Shown here: positions 1-10,300 of the stretch, piece by piece
Layout: every line of letters starts with the position of its first letter
How positions within the stretch are numbered: position 1 is the first letter of the stretch
DNA from: Ignavibacteriota bacterium
GTDB taxonomy: Bacteria; Bacteroidota; Ignavibacteria; Kapaibacteriales; UBA2268
DNA length: 53,519 nucleotides
NCBI GenBank assembly: GCA_016219595.1
Contig: JACRLY010000057.1
Coordinates: forward strand, 1,797-55,315
Direction: 5' to 3'
The notes under the pieces: model-generated
What the model saw: only the letters and a program-made list of their open reading frames with translations
The model's database searches: none
Told to the model about the DNA's origin: nothing
Position numbers and translations under genes: made by a program

Positions 1-407
1 ATAGAATCACGGGGGTCGCTTCTGTTTACAGGTATGAAAGGCGAACTTTTCAGAGCCCATCCCAGGAAAGGTATCTTTTCAAGCTCCCTTTTATAAATAA
101 TTCTAATATCATCAGGAATATACCCCAGCAGGACAGGAATATCGAAAAGACTGGAATGATTAGAAACATAAATATAAGTTTCATTGTTTTGTATGTTTTC
201 TACGCCTTTTAATTGAACTTTAACATTGCATATATTCAATAAGATGTTCCCCCATCGGCGTGCATTCCCATAAAACACATCCTTTCTGCCGCTGAATTTA
301 ATTGCAAGAATTACCTTTATTGCATAATAAGCAGTAACTGTAAAAATTGCAGTCAGTAGATATAATAGCTTTAACTTTTTTCCTAATCTTGTAATGTATC
401 TCCACAT
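1..407 (-). CDS. plsC: 1-acyl-glycerol-3-phosphate acyltransferase (PlsC family), 3' end cut by window
   Basis: This is an N-terminal fragment of 135 residues that runs off the left edge of the window. It begins with a hydrophobic membrane segment (about residues 15-38). It then shows the PlsC acyltransferase signature NHSSLFD, with the catalytic H84 and D89 in an HxxxxD arrangement, followed by FIPVNRSD near residue 124, which fits the second conserved block. The family transfers an acyl chain to lysophosphatidic acid in the inner membrane during phospholipid synthesis. The ATG at 407 lies 9 nt after the arsR-type stop, so the two are probably one transcript. The family call is firm; the exact acyl acceptor is inferred. 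Confidence 0.85.
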   Translation of the reverse strand, partial: MWRYITRLGKKLKLLYLLTAIFTVTAYYAIKVILAIKFSGRKDVFYGNARRWGNILLNICNVKVQLKGVENIQNNETYIYVSNHSSLFDIPVLLGYIPDDIRIIYKRELEKIPFLGWALKSSPFIPVNRSDPRDS

Positions 408-416
408 TCTACAAAA

Positions 417-707
417 TTAACTTTTACAAACCATATTGCATAGTTCAAGAATGCTATTATCTGCAATTTTATAAAATCGCTGAAGCCCTGAAGGTCTGCA
501 AGATACAACCCCGTTTCTCTGCAAAATCTTCAATTGCTTTGATACGTTTGCCTGAAGTAATCCCGTTTTTTCAATAATCTCAGTAACACATTTTTCGCCG
601 GGAAATAATGCTCTGAGTATTTTCAATCTCGACGGTTCAGACATAGCCTTGAATCTGATAGCCATATCTTTGATTTCAACATCAGTAAAATTGTACTTCT
701 TTTCCAT
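417..707 (-). CDS. ArsR/SmtB-family winged-helix regulator
   Basis: The protein has 96 residues, a usual size for this family. A helix-rich start contains FKAMSEPSRLKILRAL, the classic ArsR first helix, and is followed by the recognition-helix region ANVSKQLKILQRNGVV and the wing SCRPSGLQRFYKI. Such proteins are dimeric repressors, often released by metals or small molecules. One Cys sits in the helix before the HTH (GEKCV) and one near the C-terminus (CNMVC); I see no clear CVC metal box, so the ligand is unknown. The gene is followed directly by plsC, which suggests control of that gene or of its own operon. Confidence 0.85.
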   Translation of the reverse strand: MEKKYNFTDVEIKDMAIRFKAMSEPSRLKILRALFPGEKCVTEIIEKTGLLQANVSKQLKILQRNGVVSCRPSGLQRFYKIADNSILELCNMVCKS

Positions 708-756
708 GGTGCCCCTTGATAATAATAAACAATTTTTTCATATAAATACGATTTAA

Positions 757-769
757 GACAATTCTTGTC
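757..769. promoter_or_regulatory. Candidate operator palindrome upstream of the ArsR-type gene
   Basis: The 13-bp inverted repeat GACAATTCTTGTC has two 5-bp arms around a 3-bp centre. It lies about 50 bp upstream of the regulator start in an AT-rich gap, which is where an autoregulatory ArsR site would be expected. The rest of the 708-1137 gap is A/T-rich with no other gene that I can support. Confidence 0.3.
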
Positions 770-1056
770 CTAATTTCTCATAATGAATAAACTAACCCGA
801 ACATTAATTTAAAAAAAAATTTAAAAATTAACACTACTAAATTTTTCATTTTCAAAAAAATTATAAAATTTTCATAAATTCTTAATATTGTTTAGTATTA
901 CTATATGTTCAAATGCTCAGATAACTTTGGGTTATGTGGAGAACTATGGGGAAAACAAAACTTTTGTGTTGAAAATATGTTAATAAAACATTTATAACAA
1001 TTTGAATATAAAATTTCAGATGAACAAAAAATATTTTTTTAATATAGATAAAATTA

Positions 1057-1064
1057 TAAGTTTG
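1057..1064 (+). promoter_or_regulatory. Bacteroidota-type -7 box (TAnnTTTG)
   Basis: TAAGTTTG matches the TAnnTTTG -7 element of Bacteroidota sigma-A promoters and lies about 75 bp upstream of the ATG at 1138. I do not see a convincing TTTG element at the usual spacing upstream, so this is a partial match. Confidence 0.35.
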
Positions 1065-1137
1065 TAGTGTAGTAAGAAAATGAAAAAAATAATTCATATC
1101 AAATTAAATTTTTTTATAACAGTTAACCGGAGGATTT

Positions 1138-1656
1138 ATGAAGTTTAAATTATTTGTTGTTCTAATTATAGCCGTGATAGCACTTGCTATACCAACAAAG
1201 AGTACGTATGCTCAGTACAACAATGCAATATCTGCTAACCCTATTGGATTGGCATTTGGATTATTCAATGCAACCTACGAAACCAGGGTTTCTGCAAATA
1301 ATTCATTTACTGTGTCAGGATACTATTGGAAATTGCTTGACTGGACTGCATTTGGATTTGGAGGTTCTTATCGCTGGTATTTAAAATTATTGACAGATAA
1401 CAAAAAGCCGCTTGAAGGATTGAGTGCAGGTCCGGCTATTGCTTTAGGATTCTGGAAATGGGATGGACCATACGGTTCACTTGTTTATGACGGCGGTACT
1501 TCTATTGCAATCGGTGGTGAAGTTGCCTATAAATGGGTATTTGACGGATTTGTAGTTGAGCCTATTATTAACATTATGTTCAATGTTGCAAGTTTAAGCG
1601 GACTTACATACCAGCCCTTCGGAGCAGGTGTAAATCTTGGATATGCCTGGCAATAA
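1138..1656 (+). CDS. Small exported outer-membrane-type protein, function unknown
   Basis: The 172-residue protein starts with a clear Sec signal peptide (basic MKFK, hydrophobic core, cleavage near STYA-Q, residue 25). The mature part is rich in Gly and aromatic residues in alternating patterns (for example residues 35-60 and 150-172) and ends in YAWQ. This fits a small beta-barrel or outer-membrane protein. A strong Shine-Dalgarno sequence (GGAGG) precedes the ATG, and a good terminator follows, so the gene is probably monocistronic. I do not recognise a named family. Confidence 0.7.
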   Translation: MKFKLFVVLIIAVIALAIPTKSTYAQYNNAISANPIGLAFGLFNATYETRVSANNSFTVSGYYWKLLDWTAFGFGGSYRWYLKLLTDNKKPLEGLSAGPAIALGFWKWDGPYGSLVYDGGTSIAIGGEVAYKWVFDGFVVEPIINIMFNVASLSGLTYQPFGAGVNLGYAWQ

Positions 1657-1681
1657 TCCTTTTAAGAATTAAATAAAAATT

Positions 1682-1716
1682 AAAAAAGCCGTGATTATTA
1701 TTTTCACGGCTTTTTT
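1682..1716. terminator. Bidirectional intrinsic terminator
   Basis: A perfect inverted repeat (arms of 13 nt including the GCCGTGA core, loop of about 9 nt) has A-tracts on its left and T-tracts on its right. It sits between the convergent stops at 1656 (+) and 1719 (-) and can terminate transcription from both sides. Confidence 0.85.
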
Positions 1717-1718
1717 TA

Positions 1719-1910
1719 TTAAAAATCATTTCCTGATTCAATTTGCTGTATAATTGCTTTAGCATCTGTTTCATAAATACTCGGAACATAAATTTTAACT
1801 ATTGCCAAATCACCGATAGTAAGCTGTCTAGTCGAATCTACCTGGGATAAAATATGAACAGGAATATCAGCACTTTCGAGATTTGCTTTAAACATTTCGG
1901 CATCAATCAA
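1719..1910 (-). CDS. DUF2007-like small protein
   Basis: This 63-residue protein resembles the DUF2007 fold (sometimes called putative prokaryotic signal-transducing protein). It has an initial helix (MFKANLESADIPVHILSQVD), a beta segment with GDLAIVKIYVP and a final helix beginning with the DAKAIIQQIE motif. Its ATG overlaps the stop of the Omp28-like gene, so it is translationally coupled as the last gene of the envelope operon. The biochemical role of the family is not established. Confidence 0.6.
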   Translation of the reverse strand: MIDAEMFKANLESADIPVHILSQVDSTRQLTIGDLAIVKIYVPSIYETDAKAIIQQIESGNDF

Positions 1911-2743
1911 TCTGTTTCCTCCGACTGAAGAATTTCCTTTGTGCTGTTATCATGAACAAAGGCAACTATCCTCAATTTATCTATTCTCCAACCCTTTGAA
2001 TCTGAGATTATATACTTGCAATTCTTTTTGATAACTGTCCCTGCTTTTATCTCGTTTGCAGAAAGAGGCTCACCCCAGGTACTGTTCATTGTTGCTCTGA
2101 AAACATGGTTGTGTACATAGTCTTCGATGTCTTGCGGTGTTTTCCTGTAATCTATCTGGTATTGGACTATGCTGTCTTCAAGAATACAAGCGACAAAATT
2201 ATGGCTTGGCAATCCATTCTTCAGATAAGTAAGCACAGCATCAACTGATATTTCTTTTCTGCTTAAACTATAATAAGCTTTTATTTCCAATTTCAAATCA
2301 GGTTCAGTGTTTAAAAGAGATAATACCGCAGCATCCCATTTTGAAGGAGTTATTACATATGAGTCGTCATATTTGATTCTATTTACCATACCGTTTGGAT
2401 TTCCAATATCGCTAATACCAAAAGCAACATCCCAATCATTACCTTCAGGGGTTCTGAAATCATAAGGATGAGATGTAGTCGGTTCGGCAAAATATCCTGC
2501 ATGAACAGATAAAAGTATAATTCGTCCGGGGTATCTCAACTCAATCTCATGGGCAATTTCTGCTGCAGAAGGACAATTACCGCATTTGAAACCGGTATAA
2601 TCTTCCAGCAGGATGTTCCTTGCATTTTTGGATGTATCTATGTTTTGATTTTGAGATTGCCTGTAATCTCCTGTGATTTCATCACAACACGATAATGAAA
2701 AAATAAGTGAAATTGATAACAATACATAGTATATAATTTTCAT
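1907..2743 (-). CDS. Omp28-related lipoprotein with thioredoxin-like CxxC
   Basis: The protein has 278 residues from the ATG at 2743, which has an AGGA sequence upstream; a TTG 15 nt further out is a less likely start. A lipoprotein-type signal ends in FSLSCC. The segment LLEDYTGFKCGNCPSAAE carries a CGNC thioredoxin-like motif typical of the Omp28 family, which is found on the Bacteroidota cell surface. The start lies just past the stop of the DUF6029 gene, and the pair is often seen together in this phylum. A surface redox or structural role is plausible but not shown. Confidence 0.75.
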   Translation of the reverse strand: MKIIYYVLLSISLIFSLSCCDEITGDYRQSQNQNIDTSKNARNILLEDYTGFKCGNCPSAAEIAHEIELRYPGRIILLSVHAGYFAEPTTSHPYDFRTPEGNDWDVAFGISDIGNPNGMVNRIKYDDSYVITPSKWDAAVLSLLNTEPDLKLEIKAYYSLSRKEISVDAVLTYLKNGLPSHNFVACILEDSIVQYQIDYRKTPQDIEDYVHNHVFRATMNSTWGEPLSANEIKAGTVIKKNCKYIISDSKGWRIDKLRIVAFVHDNSTKEILQSEETD

Positions 2744-2754
2744 TTTTTTCCTAA

Positions 2755-4422
2755 TCAAAAAGTTGACGAAACACTTAAAAAGAATCCGTTAGATGCAGGT
2801 ACAGGTCTGCACACTCCACCTACGCATAATAATCCGCCACGCTGTCTTCCGTAGCCAAACTGCACCCTTGTTGCTTCATAGATAAATGCGAATGAACCGT
2901 TCAAATAGTGTATTTTTCTTCCTGTGTCATTGTTACCGTAATTATATTCATCGAATACGGTGAAATACCAGGATGGTGCGATAGTATATTCAGCAAGGAA
3001 CATCATCCAGTTGCCGTTAGTATTATCAGGTACTTTGATAACTGAATCCTGTTTTGCCCAGATATGCTGAAGTTCAAATTTAACAGAATTGGTTTTTGAT
3101 ATCAAGTAAGTAAGTTCAGCAATTGCAATTGTAGCATTGACTTTCCCATATTTACCCGAACCTTCATTTTCCATTACATCTTTATTATAAACGAGATTTA
3201 TGAACGTAAATATTGATTTGAAATCCTTAGTCCATTTTCTTGATATTTCTAGATTCATATCCCTGAAATAGAGGATATTACCGAATTTGAAAAAAGAAGA
3301 TTTATAAGTATTCACATGCCCATCAGCAGAATCAACATTGAGTGGTGTTTTATCCATTGAATTTATTTGTGAATAATTTAAAGCCAAGGTTGTTCCATAA
3401 TCTCCGCCGATAATAGTCTTTTTCGGAATTGTATAAGTTAATTCAGCCTGAAAACCTATTTCACCATTTAACTGAGTAGCTGATGGATATAAAGTAGCAA
3501 GCCGGTATATATGTTGTTTAGTCAAAGGCGGAATAAAATTCAGATTCAGATTATTCCCAAGGGCATCCCTGTCGCTTCGGAAATCCATATTGTCGATGGT
3601 ATGGAAATTAATGGAAGCACCAAAGCCCGATGGGTAGTAAGAAGCAGTCAACATCAATGCTTTTCCAGGATTAAAGTTGAATTTATTTACCGCATCAGGA
3701 TCATTACACTTGTAAGCATATTCTCCTTCTACCATAAAATCATCAGTATTGAGTGAAAGTTTACCTGACCAGGCAAGAACATTTTCAGGAAGATTATAGA
3801 ATGATTCCTGGTCCGGTTGATATTTGCTAATCAGACTTCCCTCAAGGGTTGATTGAAAAGGGAGTAAATCAGGAAAAACTGTATTCACTTCCATTCTGCC
3901 GCTTCCACCCCTGACAATTCCTATACCACTTGTCCAAAATGAACGCTGGTTGCCGATTAACCCAGTGAACTCGATTCCATCCTTAGGTCTGAACTTTATG
4001 CGTACTCCGTCTACTGCATTATCAAATCCAAGCAATCTTTCTTCATATGCTCTGAAAATCAATCCACTTCCAAACTGCTCATAAAAATTTCCGGCAGTAA
4101 CATCAATCATTTCTGATTTAAATTCTCCGAACCGGTAAGCAATGCCGCTTCCTTTATAGCGGGGGTCTATGCCGAGGATAGGATTAAGATAAGATTCATA
4201 TCTCATACCCATCGAAAAGTTACCGGAAGAATAATTAAGATAGAGATAACTATTTGACAAGATTTTTTCCTTTACATCCTGGGCTCCGATAATTGTATCT
4301 TTTTGGTATAATTGAGCATCAAGCTGAAAATTACCTGATAATTTACCCGGCTCAATTAACGGTTGAGCTAAATTCACTGAATATGATAGTAAAGAAAAAA
4401 ATATTATTACAAATGTTTTCAT
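2755..4422 (-). CDS. DUF6029-like outer-membrane beta-barrel protein
   Basis: The 555-residue protein begins with a signal peptide (MKTFVIIFFSLLSYSVNLAQ). The N-terminal region has hallmark segments of DUF6029 barrels: NFQLDAQLYQKDTIIGAQ, GMRYESYLNPILGID, AGNFYEQFGSGLIFRAYEER and LGFDNAVDGVRIKFRP. The rest is alternating amphipathic strands ending in LSVSSTF, a typical C-terminal barrel strand. It sits between a TPR gene and the Omp28-like gene on one strand. The transported substrate, if any, is unknown. Confidence 0.75.
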   Translation of the reverse strand: MKTFVIIFFSLLSYSVNLAQPLIEPGKLSGNFQLDAQLYQKDTIIGAQDVKEKILSNSYLYLNYSSGNFSMGMRYESYLNPILGIDPRYKGSGIAYRFGEFKSEMIDVTAGNFYEQFGSGLIFRAYEERLLGFDNAVDGVRIKFRPKDGIEFTGLIGNQRSFWTSGIGIVRGGSGRMEVNTVFPDLLPFQSTLEGSLISKYQPDQESFYNLPENVLAWSGKLSLNTDDFMVEGEYAYKCNDPDAVNKFNFNPGKALMLTASYYPSGFGASINFHTIDNMDFRSDRDALGNNLNLNFIPPLTKQHIYRLATLYPSATQLNGEIGFQAELTYTIPKKTIIGGDYGTTLALNYSQINSMDKTPLNVDSADGHVNTYKSSFFKFGNILYFRDMNLEISRKWTKDFKSIFTFINLVYNKDVMENEGSGKYGKVNATIAIAELTYLISKTNSVKFELQHIWAKQDSVIKVPDNTNGNWMMFLAEYTIAPSWYFTVFDEYNYGNNDTGRKIHYLNGSFAFIYEATRVQFGYGRQRGGLLCVGGVCRPVPASNGFFLSVSSTF

Positions 4423-4486
4423 ATAAAACCGGATTTAAAAAATTATTGAATAAGAGTTTAATAAGATCGAAGTACTAAGTCAATAA

Positions 4487-5134
4487 TTACTTATCTTCAT
4501 CTTCCTTTGTTTCTGTGATCAGCCTATAGACTTCTTTTTGCAAACCATCTTTGTCATCGTTTAGCTGAATATAGGTTGTAAAATCATTTATAGCATCCTG
4601 TTTCCTGTTCATGATTTTATTGACGACTGCCCTCCCATAGAAAGCAACTCCGTTTTTTGGATTTAATTCGATTGCTTTATTATAATCAACAAGAGCAGAT
4701 TCGAAATTTTTCTGCTGGTAATAAGCAATAGCACGAGCATAATAGTAGTCAGATTCCTTAGGTGCATGAGTAATTGCCGATGAAAAATTTGCAATAGCAT
4801 TTGTCAAATCACCGGTTTTATAATATATCAAGCCTTTGCCATAGTAAGCCTGGTGATAAGTTCCGTTTAATTCGATAGCCTTAGAAAAATCACTTATGGC
4901 TTCGTTATTCTGTTCTAAGTAAGTATAAGCAAGTCCCCTTCCGTAATAAGTAGGAGCGTAACCTTTAAATTTTTCAATCGCAAGAGTATAATTAGTAATT
5001 GCTGTTTTGTAATCTTTGTTTATAATTGCATTGTATGCCGCTTGTACATAACCTTCATCCTTCTTTTGAGAATACGATAAAGGGTTAAATAAGAACATTA
5101 CAATTAAAACCAATAATAATAATTTAATTTTCAT
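4487..5134 (-). CDS. Exported TPR-repeat protein
   Basis: After a signal peptide (about residues 1-22, ending SYSQ), the 215-residue protein consists of about five tetratricopeptide repeats. Clear examples are APTYYGRGLAYTYLEQNNEA, QAYYGKGLIYYKTGDLTNA and DYYYARAIAYYQQKNFESA. TPRs form a helical scaffold for protein-protein contact, here probably in the periplasm. It is the first gene of the minus-strand envelope operon and is divergent from the giant T9SS protein. Confidence 0.85.
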   Translation of the reverse strand: MKIKLLLLVLIVMFLFNPLSYSQKKDEGYVQAAYNAIINKDYKTAITNYTLAIEKFKGYAPTYYGRGLAYTYLEQNNEAISDFSKAIELNGTYHQAYYGKGLIYYKTGDLTNAIANFSSAITHAPKESDYYYARAIAYYQQKNFESALVDYNKAIELNPKNGVAFYGRAVVNKIMNRKQDAINDFTTYIQLNDDKDGLQKEVYRLITETKEDEDK

Positions 5135-5302
5135 AATAATTCCTGTTCATATTTATTTATATTTCATTCTTTTCAAAAAAATCACTGTAAATTAAAAAAA
5201 TTTTAAACATTAATGAAAAAATTAATTCCAATAGTGTTTTATTTCATTACTTTTCTTAGTATATTAAAAGGTTATTATATTATGTCAATCTAAACAAAAT
5301 AT

Positions 5303-7105
5303 ATGAAAAATTTTTTACTGGTAATAATATTATTATTAACTATATATTCATCTACTTTTGCAGTTGATTATTTTTGGATTGGAGGTTCAGGCAACTGGTC
5401 GGAAATAAGTCATTGGGCAACTGTATCAGGGGGAACAACAACGCATTTAGTTGTACCCACACAGGATGATGACGTTTATTTCGATGCAAATTCATTCAGT
5501 CAAAATGGCAGTATAATCAGAATCAATTCTTCTGCTGTCTGCAAATCGATGAACTGGACAGGAGCAAGATTTAATCCTACTCTTGCAGGGGATTTTAACA
5601 ATCTAAGAATTTACGGTTCTTTAACTCTTATTACAGCAATGAATCTAACATTTGCCGGTCAAATCTATTTTGAATCTTTAAGCTTTGGAAATACGATTAA
5701 AACAGCAGGTAAACAACTTAAATACAATGTAACATTTAATGGAGCTGGGGGTGGATGGACATTGCAGGACGGGCTTGACGTTACCGGTAATATTACTCTT
5801 ATCAATGGTAATTTTTATACGAATAACCAGCGGGTTACATGTTCACGATTTGTATCGAATAATACAAATCCGAGAATACTTAATTTAAGCTCTTCGATAA
5901 TTACATTGACTGGTAATGGAAACAATCCTGAGTGGAATATCAAAGAGGCTTTTTTAAATTTTAATGCAGGCTCTTCGAAATTGATTTTTACCGGTTCGTC
6001 AACAAATATTTTACCCGGTAATGGTTTAATTTATAATTTTATGACATTCGAAGATTCAAGTTCGACGCATACTCTTAATGATTCATCATCGTATAAAAGA
6101 GTTGAGTTTAAAGGGAACGGAATAATATTAAAAAATAATTATTTTGATACGCTGGTATTTTCCCCCGGTAAAGTATATGAGCTTGATTCAAGCAAGGTGC
6201 AAATAATTGGAAGCGCTCTGAAAGCCACAGGAAATTGCACAGGTTCGATAACCATACGTTCTAGAATACCCGGTTTTCATACAAATTTTGCAAAAACTTC
6301 AGGTGCTGTCGATGTGGAATATGTTACATTGAAGGATTGTCAGACTCAGGGATTGGCAATTTTCACAGCACGTAATTCTGTTGACCTTGGCAATAATACC
6401 GGCTGGTTTATTTTCAGAGCATCTACGCTTAATTTGTACTGGATTGGCGGCACCGGGAATTGGACTGACCCAGCTCATTGGTCCCGTTCAAGTGGAGGTG
6501 CAGGTGGGGCATGTATCCCTACTGCTTACGATAATGTTTTTTTTGATTCCAATTCGTTTTCTTCCGATTCTCAGGTTGTATCAATAAATACGATTAATGC
6601 ATCATGTAATAATATGAGATGGACCGGTGTGGCATTCAATCCCATTATGGACGGACCTAATACAAACAGCATTAGTATTTACGGTTCATTGGAATTAAGT
6701 TCGGCTATGATATTAAGGTTTTCCGGATTAATATATTTTGAATCACAGACTACTGGAAATACAATTTTATCGGGGGGGCGGCATTTTATTGATAATGTAA
6801 TTTTTAATGGAGCAGGAGGGGAATGGACCTTGCTCGACTCCATTTATTGTGAATCGAGCATAATTTTAAATAACGGAACATTTATTACAAATAATAAGGC
6901 AGTAACTTGTGAAAGATTTATATCCGATGGTAATAAATTCAGGAACCTTTATCTCGGCTCTTCTGTCATATTGCTCATAGGAAGCGGCAAAAATGCACAA
7001 TGGAATATTACCGATACAAAATTGACGTTTGATTGTGGAACTTCACTGATTAGATTCATTGGTAAAGATGTAAGTATGTTTCTTTGGGAACGGGATAATT
7101 TTTGA
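5303..7105 (+). CDS. Giant T9SS cargo protein, N-terminal fragment (frameshifted)
   Basis: This 600-residue fragment has a signal peptide (residues 1-20) and then tandem modules of about 350 residues. Each module opens with YWIGGSGNWS..HW-type sequence and contains NVTFNGAGG.WTL, GNG and VFSPGK landmarks and an NNTGW end. Module 1 is complete (about 22-375). Module 2 starts near 378 but stops at 600 with an unrelated tail (LWERDNF) because of a frameshift near 7074-7086. The rest of module 2 continues in another frame and joins the 7359-10844 coding region. Such proteins are large secreted surface adhesins or matrix proteins; the function here is inferred from architecture only. Confidence 0.75.
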   Translation: MKNFLLVIILLLTIYSSTFAVDYFWIGGSGNWSEISHWATVSGGTTTHLVVPTQDDDVYFDANSFSQNGSIIRINSSAVCKSMNWTGARFNPTLAGDFNNLRIYGSLTLITAMNLTFAGQIYFESLSFGNTIKTAGKQLKYNVTFNGAGGGWTLQDGLDVTGNITLINGNFYTNNQRVTCSRFVSNNTNPRILNLSSSIITLTGNGNNPEWNIKEAFLNFNAGSSKLIFTGSSTNILPGNGLIYNFMTFEDSSSTHTLNDSSSYKRVEFKGNGIILKNNYFDTLVFSPGKVYELDSSKVQIIGSALKATGNCTGSITIRSRIPGFHTNFAKTSGAVDVEYVTLKDCQTQGLAIFTARNSVDLGNNTGWFIFRASTLNLYWIGGTGNWTDPAHWSRSSGGAGGACIPTAYDNVFFDSNSFSSDSQVVSINTINASCNNMRWTGVAFNPIMDGPNTNSISIYGSLELSSAMILRFSGLIYFESQTTGNTILSGGRHFIDNVIFNGAGGEWTLLDSIYCESSIILNNGTFITNNKAVTCERFISDGNKFRNLYLGSSVILLIGSGKNAQWNITDTKLTFDCGTSLIRFIGKDVSMFLWERDNF

Positions 7106-7358
7106 TAATAATTCTTATAATGACCTGGTTTTTTCTCCCGGGAAAAGTTACATTCTCTATAGTAATTCTGTTCAGACAATTAATAATAACTTTACAGCAC
7201 CGGGTACATGTTCTGCACCAATTTCAATTAGAAGTACAACTCCTGATTCTCAGGCGACATTTCAGAAAGATAACGGAACTATAACTGTTACTTATGTAAC
7301 TTTAAAAGATATTCATGCAACAGGTACAACAACTTTTATTGCAAATAATTCTGTTGAT

Positions 7359-10300
7359 ATGGGTAATAATACAGGCTGGACAATAAATTCAATAAACCCA
7401 AGGAATTTTTACTGGGTTGGTGGTTCAGGTAATTGGAGTGACGGCACACACTGGTCTTTAACAAGCGGTGGAATTGGCGGAGCCTGCACACCAACAGCTA
7501 TTGACAATGTTTTTTTTGATGCGAATTCATTTAAAATGCTGGGGCAGATTGTTAATCTTGATTCCCGTAATGCTGCTTGCAATAATATTGATTGGACAGG
7601 TTCCTTATTCCAACCGACCTTTACTGGGGATAGTGTTGATTTCAGGATTCTTGGTTCACTCACTTTTATTCCTGATATGAAAGTAACCTATAATGGACAA
7701 TATATATTTGAGTCGAAGAACTTGAATCAAAAAATAACGACCGGCAGAATAGCTCTAGCAAACAATATCATTTTTAATGGAGTTGGAGGAAGTTGGTATA
7801 TTCAGGATGGAATCGAAACTTCCGGTAAAATATTTCTTTATCATGGCATTTTAAATACAAACAGTACACCTGTTAATGCTTCGCACCTGGTATCGGATGA
7901 AGATAATAACAGGGCATTAGTGCTCGGAAATTCAACTGTAACATTAACGGGAAGCGGTACAAATCCGGAATGGTACCTGCTCGATAGAAATCTATTTTTC
8001 AATTCGGGTAAATCCAGCATTGTTTTTACAGGGTCCGACATAGCTATGGTTGCTGGAAAAGGAATGAAATATAATGATATTGAATTTACAAATGAAACAA
8101 CCAATGTACAGGTTTATGATTCAGCATCATATAGTAAATTAATTTTCAGGGGAAATGGAAGAATTTATAACAGCAGCCGATTCGATACTTTGACTTTTTC
8201 ACCGGGGAAAGCATACATTTTAAATAGCGGGAGCACACAATATATCGGTAAGCAGTTTAATATAAGAGGTAATAATTGCTTTCCGATTGTACTACGTGCA
8301 TCAAGTTCGGGACAACAGGCTTTTGTTTACCAGAATTCAGGAATTGTTTCAGGTGATTTTATCGAGATGTCAGATAACCAGGCAACGGGTGGAGCAATAT
8401 TTTATGCAGGAAAGTTCAGCAAAAATATCAGCAATAATTCAAACTGGTATTTCAATAATTCTCCGGGGTATATTTACGGCTTAGGTCCTGACCTTGACAT
8501 TTGCCCGGGTGAAATAATAAAAACAAATAATTTCAACGGTGCAATATCTTATCTCTGGCAGGATGGGAGTACCGATTCAATCTATTCAATTACAAAACCG
8601 GGAACTTATTGGGTGGTAGCATCATATGCAAATAATTGCTCCTATACCGATACAATTGTTGTTTCGATGAAGCCGACTCCTGTAGTTGATGCAGGAAGAG
8701 ATACAGTATTTTGCCAGGGGGATATTGTTTCGGTAAGAATGAATGGAACTGCAACAGGGGGAATAACACCATATCAATCCATTCGCTGGTCGCCTTCGAC
8801 CGGATTAAGCAATCCCACTTCATGGCAGCCATTAGCCACTCCGTCAGTTACTACTACCTATGAACTTGCTGTTACAGGAGCTAACGGATGTGTCGGTCGT
8901 GATACTATGACAATATCAATTAATCCGAATGTTGTACTTGAATTTCAAAATGTTACAGACACTCTTGGATTTAAACCGGTGTGTATTTCGGGAACATCAG
9001 ATACAATGCTTACAATACATAATGCATCACAAGGCGAGACAACAATAATAGCTGATATTAATCCAATTACACTTTTCTCGCTTGATAGTAATCCCATGCC
9101 AATTAAATTTGCTCCTGATGAAACAAAAAATATAAGGGTGAGAAGTTTTGGAAACGGCACAGAAGGTAATTATAGCGGGATTCTTACTTTCACTGATGTT
9201 TGCAATAATGTAAAATCAATAAATTTGAATTCAAATATTATAGAACCTTCTATGTTATTCAACGACACACTTGATTTTGGTATTGTGTGTATAAATCAAT
9301 CCTCAAGTAGTAGTTTCAGTTTTACAAATACATCTGCAAGAGAGACATCATTCACAGGTAAGATTGACAGTGTTTCCTTGTTTTCTTTAATGGATTATTC
9401 ATTAACAAATCAATTCAAAAGCGCTGAATCGAGATACGTACCGGTATTTTTTAAAGGTTCCTCTGTAGAGGGGATGACTATTGATTCATTAATTATTATA
9501 GATACATGTGGTAACTCAAAAATATTATTATTAAAGGCTAATGTATTTATACCGAAGATAAGTGCTAATGATACTTTGAATTTTGGTGATGTATGTATTA
9601 ATGGACAGAAATCAAAATCATTCAATGTAAAAAATAATTCTATTTTACCTACAAGTTTCGTAGCTAATAATTATTCGGGATTATTTTCCGTTCAGGGTAA
9701 TGTATTTAATTCTTCCTTTTCAGTTAATGAAACAAGAACATCAGATTTGTTGTTTAATGGTTCTCCCACACCCGGGACATTGCAGGATTCATTGCAGTTA
9801 ATTGATACATGCGGTGGAATAAAAAATATCGTACTGCTTGCTAGAGTTGTTGTACCACAATTCGTTTCTGACAGTACGACATTATTAATTGATTCCGTGG
9901 ATAACGGAACGACAGCAACGAGAAGAGTTGTCCTGAGAAATAATGGAAGTTCACCAGTTCATATTGACAGTATATCGAATCCACCTTCTTTATTCGGAAT
10001 ATCATCAGTGAGTCCTCAATTGCCTGCAGATTTGCAGCCCGGTGATTCGTTAGTATTTACATTATCGTTTTTTGCCGATGATGATTTAATACATGTTTTC
10101 AATCTCGTTGTTTTTGCGTCCGAGCCTTGTCAGTTAGACAAAACGATTATAGTTACGGCTAAAGGTAATCCTGCAACTGCAGTAGCTTACCTTGAAATTC
10201 CGATTGACAGTTCTTATGTGGGTACTCCTGTTACTATTCCAATAATTTTAAAATCGTCGACCGGATTAATTGAAAGCGGTATTACAGGTTATACTTTAAT

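Noticed and set aside
909..1097. Short ORF on the minus strand
   Set aside because: It is a low-complexity Phe/Ile-rich translation of AT-rich intergenic DNA with no ribosome site.
7086..7358. Separate start of the C-terminal T9SS gene at 7359
   Set aside because: Homology with module 1 starts at about 7086 in the same frame, far before the ATG at 7359, so the ATG is only internal.
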